DNA of 64,000 nt, taken from Planctomycetota bacterium (lineage in GTDB: Bacteria > Planctomycetota > UBA1135). This document shows, piece after piece, positions 58,297-64,000 of the stretch. The stretch covers positions 1-64,000 of the forward strand of contig JABHIE010000023.1 of NCBI GenBank assembly GCA_018671175.1. The letters are read 5' to 3'. Both the position numbers and the translations under genes were made by a program. Within the stretch, counting starts at the first letter, position 1. Each line of letters begins with the position of its first letter. Under the pieces are notes generated by a model. The model saw only the letters and a program-made list of their open reading frames with translations. It was not told the origin of the DNA and searched no databases.

Positions 58297-61200
58297 CTAC
58301 CACTGAATCGGAATCTTGATGAAATCAAGAACCGAGCGAGGGCTCGACAGGTCAACACCTGTTTCTTGGGCATCGATATTGAAAATCACCCGGTAGCGCA
58401 AGAAGCGACAGCCTTGCAACTCGCCCAACTTTGAAGTCCAGTCGGATGCGCTAGGCAATGGTACGCCAGGAAGGTCAGAGCCAGCAAAAGACTCGTGAGC
58501 GCCCTGAAATTCCATGTAGACCGCGACGCTATCTGGGAGAGAATCTCTCAAGCCGCTCGTCGCAATTTTGAAAAACTTGCGGCGTAAAGACCAAATTGGA
58601 TTTGCCGCATTAAGCGCGAAGGATGGTGCGCCATCTGCCGAGTCTGTCACAAAAGACAAAACATCTGCAATGGCATTGTAGGAAGATTGAACAACCGCAA
58701 AGCTCAACTGCCCAAGTGAGTCTGGCAAGAAATCATAACCCGTGAGTAGCACCGGATTACGAAGATAGTCAGCTGGAAGGCTCTGCGAGGCATCTTGAAT
58801 CTCGATGTTGTAGAACTGAATGTCAAGTAAGCTCGTTGAAGCCGACGCGACTTCCGAAAGGGGCGTGGTGAGATTACCCGAAGTCAAAACGGCACCACTC
58901 TTGGCACTGATGCCATCAAAAGTAACCAAGGATGACATCCGTACTTGCCAATCAAGGTCGCCTGTTCCGGTGAGAGTCATGTCGCCATCGAGCGGGTCAG
59001 TGTCTAATGTCAACTGAGAGCTGCCCGCGTTAAACGCCGCCGAAAGGACCGTATAGCCGATTTGCGTGCCGTTTGCACTTGAATCAGGGTAAACCAAATG
59101 CTCACCCAGACCGATATCGGCCAAGAACAAATCAGTGTCGTCAAGGAAGCGTTGAGGCACGCGGACGACATCTGTTTGAATCACAATTTGATTTGCCGTG
59201 ATGCTCACGCCGGGGTCGCCACCTAGACCTGCCGCCAGAATCGAGTCGGAATAGGCCGGGAAATCAAGGTACTGGAACTCACCAGTAGCGCCGTCAACAA
59301 TGGACTCAGACAATCGCATGCCAGCCAAGCCTGTGTCAATCCAGCGGCTCATGAACATGGACTTGGAAGAGAACATTGGCACAAGGCAAAGCGCGTAAGG
59401 GGCGCATGCATACTCAAGCATCTCTTCGGCGCGAGCAATTGGATCGCCCCCTTGGGCATTGACATAACTGCGCATAGCACCAGCCGCCTTTTGTGGCCAA
59501 TCAATGTCTCTTTCGGGGTTTGGAACATGAATCTGAATAATGCCATTGCCGCCGGCACCGCCACGGCCCACATTAAAAGTAGCATTGCCATCGTTAATGT
59601 TGGTTCCTGGTACCTTAATGAAGTGCGCACCCGCCCAACCGCGACGGCCACCGTATGCATTAACGGATTCTGTGCGCGTGAGAGAACTAAGCTCTTCCTC
59701 GGTGTTTGCAGTGCCAACATCAATCTGAGACAAATCAAGACCCGTTGAACTATGCAAAACGACATGCCCGCCTGAGCCACCACCCGACCCCGAAATCATG
59801 GTGTAGAACCAGTTCAAAGATTCACCGGCTGCCCCGTTGCCACCTCGAGCGGTAACGATGCCAAACTCACCAAGGGTAATTTTGCCAATTGCAAAAATCA
59901 TAATCTGCCCACCACCCGCGCCACCTGGAGCACCTTTGTAATACTCATTGCCCGCAATCGTCGTGGATGACAGGGGGTAGACAGGGAAGTAGTCTTCGAG
60001 CGGGCCGTCTTTTTCGCCATCGAAGTCAGCATCGGGACGCACAACGATTTGAGCATCACCTGATGCACCGCCACCAGAGCCCGCCCAAGGCATCAGCAGC
60101 TCACCAACCGAGACAGTACCGTCTGGCTTTAAGCGCGCGCCCCAGAAATCATTGCTTCCATCACCATCTGGAGAGAAAACCGTGTTGCCCGCTGAGCCAG
60201 GGTCTGGGCCCAATGTCGGGTGCCCAAAGAGGAATGGTGGGAAAGTGCCGCTCGTCCAGGCTGGATCCCAGCCTGGGGCTCCGTCAGTGACATCTTCACA
60301 AGTGTCATCAGGCATCTGGTCTTCCATGCCAAAGGAACCGCGAGGGTCATTCCAGCCAGGGGCGAGGCCTAAATAAGCCGATTCGTAGGCCGAGCCACGG
60401 AGGCCATCTTCGCCGCCGTAGACCTGCCAGTTCCAGGCTGTGTGGCGACTAGGTAAATGGTCGGGGCCGCCGTTGTCAACCGATTGCGGGCCGTGACCCT
60501 CACCAAACAGCCAATCTGATTTATGCAGAGCGTAGTTGGGCGTCATGGCAAATGTACCACCACCCGCGCCTGCTGCAAGAATGTGCTTTACCGTGTTGTC
60601 GGTACTACTGCTCACGACGCCTGTTTTTTGATTAAAGCAACCCTCGCCACCTTGACCACCCGCGCCCGTTTGCCCAAATGGGCCATCACCGTTAGAGCCG
60701 CGAGGAGTGTAATCATCGATGATTTGAGATGCCGTACCACCACTTCCACCACCGCATTTGCCTACGGCCCCGCCTTCGGAGAATTGAGGAGAGTTTAGAG
60801 CAGACGGCTGCAAACCGCGGTCGCCATCGACCGTTAAAACGCCTTCGATGACAACATTACCCGTGGCGTAAATAACCAAAGGGTTGTCGCCCATCCCACG
60901 CAAAGTGCTGCCTTCTGCTAGATAAAAATCATCTACATAAATCACGCCATTATTGACTTGGAATTGACGATTATGACTGTCGACGAAAATTTGATTACTC
61001 ATCGTAAAGATGTCGGTGAACCCTGAATCCCAGTAGAAGTCATCATCATCACTTACAAATTCACCGGGGAAGTCAAAAGAAGCGCCAACAAAGCCATCGC
61101 CCACATCTGCCATTGGCAAGGGAAGACCAACTTCTAGATCGATCATGGAAGAATCTAGAAAGCCCTCTTGAAACTCATCAGAAACTGCGAAACGATGGTC

Positions 61201-62151
61201 AAACGGCTCTGCAATGCCTGAAGCGGGGTTTAAGACGGAAGGGAAATAATTAGCAAGAGTTGTAGTCGAAAAAGGAACACTCGTAAAATCAGATGCCGAT
61301 GATTGACCCGCAATATCGCGGAAGGCAGCATCAACGACGATTTTCAAGTTGCGGTTTGGCAGCAAAACACCAACAGCAACGAAAGCAACAATCGCTTGAT
61401 TGTTGCCACAATTAGAAAGAAGCTCCATGTAGCCTGGAACGCGATTCGATGAGCTGTAAATAGACTCGCCGGGCTCTCCAATTTCGTCATCGGAATAGAG
61501 CACATAAATATTATTTGTATTTAAGTTTGAGCTACGGCCATCAATGGGCTGGTTAAAAGTCAAAACGACCTTGGCTTTACCGTCTTGAGCCGTTGTGAAA
61601 AAGTTTAAGCCACTAGGCCAAAGAGTGTCAGGCTCTATGACGACTGGCGGGCCAGGAACGAAATCTTGGAAAAGAGGTTCAGAATAAGACGGGGTATGGA
61701 ATTGAAGCGAAGTACCAGATCGTAATGACTTGCCTGAAGAGTCTCGCAAAAAGGAAAAGCTATTGTTTTGAGAGGTAATGGAGGGCACGAACAATTCATA
61801 TTCAGAGTCCGGAATCAAACCACCATCATCAAAAGACTCGTTGACGCCACAATTAGGGTGAAAAGTGACCTCGAAGCCATCTTCAGAAACCGTGAACCCG
61901 CCCGTGACAGGGTTGCCATTTTCGAGTGGCCTAAACTGAATGGTAGAAAAATCAATCGTGCTTGGATCTACAGCGTGGTTGAAGACAAAAGAGATTGGAC
62001 GATTCAAAGCCCACTGCTGCCCGTCAAGCATATTTGTTGTGAGTAACAAGAAATCGCCGCCTGTAGTAGGATCGGCGTCTTCAACCTTCAAGCAAGAGGT
62101 CAACGGCAAGATAGCCGCAAGAAGAAGGAGTAATGACGGTAGTTTTGGCAT
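58297..62151 (-). CDS. Very large lipoprotein with Ig-like domains and Gly-rich beta-helix-like region
   Basis: 1284 residues from ATG 62151; the lipobox is LPLTSC (about residue 20). Residues about 40-350 contain two SbsA/Big_5-type Ig-like domains (PISFVFNHAVDPSTIDFSTIQF; AKVVLTFNQPIDGRSSNLNTNNI). Residues about 420-960 hold repeated strands ending in Gly-rich loops (GGGSGGTAS, GAGGGTFAM, GAPGGAGGGQIMIFA, GSGGGSGGHVVLHS), alternating with 'i.idGvl.v.G' segments as in Gly-rich beta-helical surface proteins. The remaining part is beta-rich and ends PIQW. The upstream open frame has no credible start. A surface or cell-wall role is likely; no catalytic motif seen. Confidence 0.8.
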   Translation of the reverse strand: MPKLPSLLLLLAAILPLTSCLKVEDADPTTGGDFLLLTTNMLDGQQWALNRPISFVFNHAVDPSTIDFSTIQFRPLENGNPVTGGFTVSEDGFEVTFHPNCGVNESFDDGGLIPDSEYELFVPSITSQNNSFSFLRDSSGKSLRSGTSLQFHTPSYSEPLFQDFVPGPPVVIEPDTLWPSGLNFFTTAQDGKAKVVLTFNQPIDGRSSNLNTNNIYVLYSDDEIGEPGESIYSSSNRVPGYMELLSNCGNNQAIVAFVAVGVLLPNRNLKIVVDAAFRDIAGQSSASDFTSVPFSTTTLANYFPSVLNPASGIAEPFDHRFAVSDEFQEGFLDSSMIDLEVGLPLPMADVGDGFVGASFDFPGEFVSDDDDFYWDSGFTDIFTMSNQIFVDSHNRQFQVNNGVIYVDDFYLAEGSTLRGMGDNPLVIYATGNVVIEGVLTVDGDRGLQPSALNSPQFSEGGAVGKCGGGSGGTASQIIDDYTPRGSNGDGPFGQTGAGGQGGEGCFNQKTGVVSSSTDNTVKHILAAGAGGGTFAMTPNYALHKSDWLFGEGHGPQSVDNGGPDHLPSRHTAWNWQVYGGEDGLRGSAYESAYLGLAPGWNDPRGSFGMEDQMPDDTCEDVTDGAPGWDPAWTSGTFPPFLFGHPTLGPDPGSAGNTVFSPDGDGSNDFWGARLKPDGTVSVGELLMPWAGSGGGASGDAQIVVRPDADFDGEKDGPLEDYFPVYPLSSTTIAGNEYYKGAPGGAGGGQIMIFAIGKITLGEFGIVTARGGNGAAGESLNWFYTMISGSGGGSGGHVVLHSSTGLDLSQIDVGTANTEEELSSLTRTESVNAYGGRRGWAGAHFIKVPGTNINDGNATFNVGRGGAGGNGIIQIHVPNPERDIDWPQKAAGAMRSYVNAQGGDPIARAEEMLEYACAPYALCLVPMFSSKSMFMSRWIDTGLAGMRLSESIVDGATGEFQYLDFPAYSDSILAAGLGGDPGVSITANQIVIQTDVVRVPQRFLDDTDLFLADIGLGEHLVYPDSSANGTQIGYTVLSAAFNAGSSQLTLDTDPLDGDMTLTGTGDLDWQVRMSSLVTFDGISAKSGAVLTSGNLTTPLSEVASASTSLLDIQFYNIEIQDASQSLPADYLRNPVLLTGYDFLPDSLGQLSFAVVQSSYNAIADVLSFVTDSADGAPSFALNAANPIWSLRRKFFKIATSGLRDSLPDSVAVYMEFQGAHESFAGSDLPGVPLPSASDWTSKLGELQGCRFLRYRVIFNIDAQETGVDLSSPRSVLDFIKIPIQW

Positions 62152-62337
62152 GGTTCGATGTGCTCCGGACGCCCAACATTCTATAGTTTTCTGGCCAGAG
62201 TACCTGAGATTGCAAGCCCTATGCCGGGTCAAAAGCTCGGTCGTGTGCGAAAACGCACCACGCATAATCGGGAACATAGAGTAGGATTGGAGCGTCATTT
62301 CCTTTCTAGGAACTCCCTTCTACTAAACTCCCCACCC

Positions 62338-64000
62338 ATGATTCTTGAATCCCTAATCCTTTTAGCAGCCGCTACACAATCGGTCGCCCCCGCCGCAAGT
62401 GATTTTGCGCAATACGAAACACGCGCCAACACTTTCGAAAGCAACCGCCAAATGGACCCATCGCTTGCCGCAAGTCCTTCTGGCACAATGCTTTCCGCAT
62501 GGAGCAGCCGCCGGCAAGAGCAAGGTACTTTTGGTGTTTTTGCCCAGCTGATTGATCCGCTTGGCCGCCACATCGGTACCGAGTTTCATGTCAACCAATA
62601 TATGGTTGGGCATCAAATGCGGCCTGCTGTAGCTTTTTCCGATGACGACAACGCCTGGGTCATCTGGAATTCCATCGGGCAAGATGGTGACGGCGGTGGC
62701 ATTTTCGCACGCCGATTTGGCTGGCAAGAGCGAGATGTTGATGAAAAAACGGAGCGCTTTTTCGGCCCATTGGGAGATGAATTCTTAGTCAACTCCACAA
62801 CAAAGGGTGAGCAAAGCAATGCAACCCTTGCCATCCACGCTTCAGGCGAGGTGCTCATCACATGGGCCGGTGAGCAAGCCGAATCTGGGCAACGCCGTAT
62901 TTTCGCTCGTAGATTCTCGATTGATGGCACTCCTTTGGGCACCGACATGGCCGTCAGCGACTACCAAGGAGTTGACCAAGAGCGCCTGCCGTCCATCGGC
63001 ACTCTAAGCGATGGTTTCGTGGTTGCTTGGGCGCAACACACTTCTGAAGGCTGGCCTCAGGGCATCCGTGGGCGGAAACTGCCGCTGATGGGCGTGACCG
63101 AGATGAGTGCTTCTTTTGAAATTTGCGGTACTGATTTTGACATGCCTGTTGAACCTTGCCTCGACACAAATGGTAAAGATACATTTGCTGTCGCCTGGAT
63201 GGCCACACAAGATAATGCAGACTATCTTCCTTATGTGCGTCGCTTTCATGCCGATGGCACACCAGCTGGCGAGCGGCAACAAGTTGATGCCGGTGGCGAA
63301 GGTTTTGCAAACGGCGCATTGGTTGCCATGGCTCCTGACGGTCGCTTCTTTGTGAGCTACAACGCAAATGGTCTCAAAGAGATTGCCGACCAGCCCGCCC
63401 ACCGTCCTAAACGCCCGGCGGAAGTCCGCGGCCAACGCTTTGCAGCAAACGGCGCACTCGAAGGCGAGCCATTCCGTTTCAACAAAACAAATGATGGTGA
63501 GCAAACGCTTCAAGTTGGTATTAATGCGCGCCACGCACTCTGGACGGCTCAAGATCAACTTGCCTGCGCTTGGCACGGCAACATTGATGACGACCATCGC
63601 GCAATTGGCGTTTCGATTTTTGCACCGCATGGTTTTCAGCCCACGGCTCCGGAGAGCGTCGAGCGGAAAGCTGCCGCAGCTGGCGTTACTCTTGCTTCGG
63701 TTTATGGCGACAGCGCAAAGCCTGAATACGACCCAACTGTTCAGCCCGCACCTCGCAACCCATGGGTTTCGGCGGCGGGTGGCATCAGCGGTTTTGACGC
63801 AATCGGCAATACAGGCTGGACGCCACCAGACCCAGACCTCGCCGTTGGGGAAAACCACATTGTCGTCGTTGTGAACGGTCAAATCGCCATTTTTGATAAA
63901 AGTGGAAACCGTTCATTTGCTCAATCTTTGACGAGCTTTTGGTCGAGCGTCGGCGCAGGTGGCTTTGTCTTTGACCCCGTCGCACTCTGGGATTCCCACA
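62338..64000 (+). CDS. Secreted protein with repeated beta-propeller-like strands, truncated by the window edge
   Basis: The frame from ATG 62338 is open to the last base (at least 554 codons). Signal peptide MILESLILLAAATQSVAPAAS. About six repeats of roughly 65 residues of the form 'Psla.s.dG..l..W......g.gifaRrf..dG.p.G.e..v' (APSGTML-like, GEQSNATLAIHASGEVLITW, VDQERLPSIGTLSDGFVVAW) make a propeller-like domain. From about residue 490 a different domain starts (NTGWTPPDPDLAVGENHIVVVVNGQIAIFDK), typical of large planctomycetal secreted proteins. TAAACT at 62324-62329, 8 nt before the ATG, may be its -10. The 3' part lies outside the window. Confidence 0.78.
   Translation, partial: MILESLILLAAATQSVAPAASDFAQYETRANTFESNRQMDPSLAASPSGTMLSAWSSRRQEQGTFGVFAQLIDPLGRHIGTEFHVNQYMVGHQMRPAVAFSDDDNAWVIWNSIGQDGDGGGIFARRFGWQERDVDEKTERFFGPLGDEFLVNSTTKGEQSNATLAIHASGEVLITWAGEQAESGQRRIFARRFSIDGTPLGTDMAVSDYQGVDQERLPSIGTLSDGFVVAWAQHTSEGWPQGIRGRKLPLMGVTEMSASFEICGTDFDMPVEPCLDTNGKDTFAVAWMATQDNADYLPYVRRFHADGTPAGERQQVDAGGEGFANGALVAMAPDGRFFVSYNANGLKEIADQPAHRPKRPAEVRGQRFAANGALEGEPFRFNKTNDGEQTLQVGINARHALWTAQDQLACAWHGNIDDDHRAIGVSIFAPHGFQPTAPESVERKAAAAGVTLASVYGDSAKPEYDPTVQPAPRNPWVSAAGGISGFDAIGNTGWTPPDPDLAVGENHIVVVVNGQIAIFDKSGNRSFAQSLTSFWSSVGAGGFVFDPVALWDSH

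Overview
The window reads as a chromosomal segment of a Gram-negative, environmental bacterium, most likely a member of the Planctomycetota. This is inferred from gene content only: an ECF-type sigma factor paired with a membrane Ser/Thr kinase that carries extracellular LamG and thrombospondin-type-3-like repeats, many large secreted proteins, an LpxA and an outer-membrane porin, a multihaem cytochrome, a long run of secreted amidohydrolase-like proteins, and very few clear Shine-Dalgarno sites. No rRNA, CRISPR array, prophage or insertion sequence was found.

Layout. 1-360: AT-rich left edge with only an open-frame fragment, ending at a tRNA-Arg(CCU). 571-1476: class IV aminotransferase. 1482-5563: metal (probably zinc) uptake operon, made of a small secreted His/Cys protein, porin, binding protein, ATPase and permease. 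5656-7353: PQQ-propeller gene with an in-frame TAG. 7402-9219: operon of a U32 (TrhP-like) RNA hydroxylase, a ferredoxin and a chorismate mutase, which fits prephenate-dependent tRNA hydroxylation. 9279-16579: GAF-pseudokinase, a phosphatase/cytochrome c' fusion lipoprotein, cytidine deaminase, a sulfotransferase-like protein, topoisomerase III with a Lys-rich tail, and a pseudopilin-like protein. 16663-30513: one very tight leftward run of TrpD2-like, peroxiredoxin and eight consecutive secreted amidohydrolase-like genes (nine modules), of which only one module keeps the metal-ligand set. 30569-33096: lpxA and hipBA. 33097-36182: ECF sigma factor and a membrane kinase split by a 9-nt homopolymer. 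36314-40489: DUF4382-like lipoprotein, a cobalamin riboswitch in front of a YncE/BtuG-like propeller, and a methyltransferase. 40494-45363: leucine biosynthesis (LeuB and a single-chain LeuD-LeuC) around a carbonic-anhydrase-like protein and an AAA ATPase whose promoter lies in a 17-bp perfect palindrome. 45424-51490: two-component system, sugar-kinase-like protein, nine-haem cytochrome, TrpG/PabA and a conserved hypothetical. 51521-52233: decayed region with two copies of a 90-bp palindromic element. 52228-57449: thiolases, enoyl-CoA hydratase and two cyclophilins. 57485-64000: a frameshifted TerB/DnaJ gene, a 1284-aa Gly-rich lipoprotein and a secreted protein cut by the right edge.

Cross-cutting observations. 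(i) At least a dozen genes have a TAGAAT/TATAAT-like hexamer 6-9 nt before the start codon, suggesting leaderless mRNAs. (ii) Three otherwise unrelated secreted proteins share a C-terminal domain of about 100 residues ending in -VIQ. (iii) Three genes are interrupted by a single base change or indel, which could be decay, recoding or assembly error.
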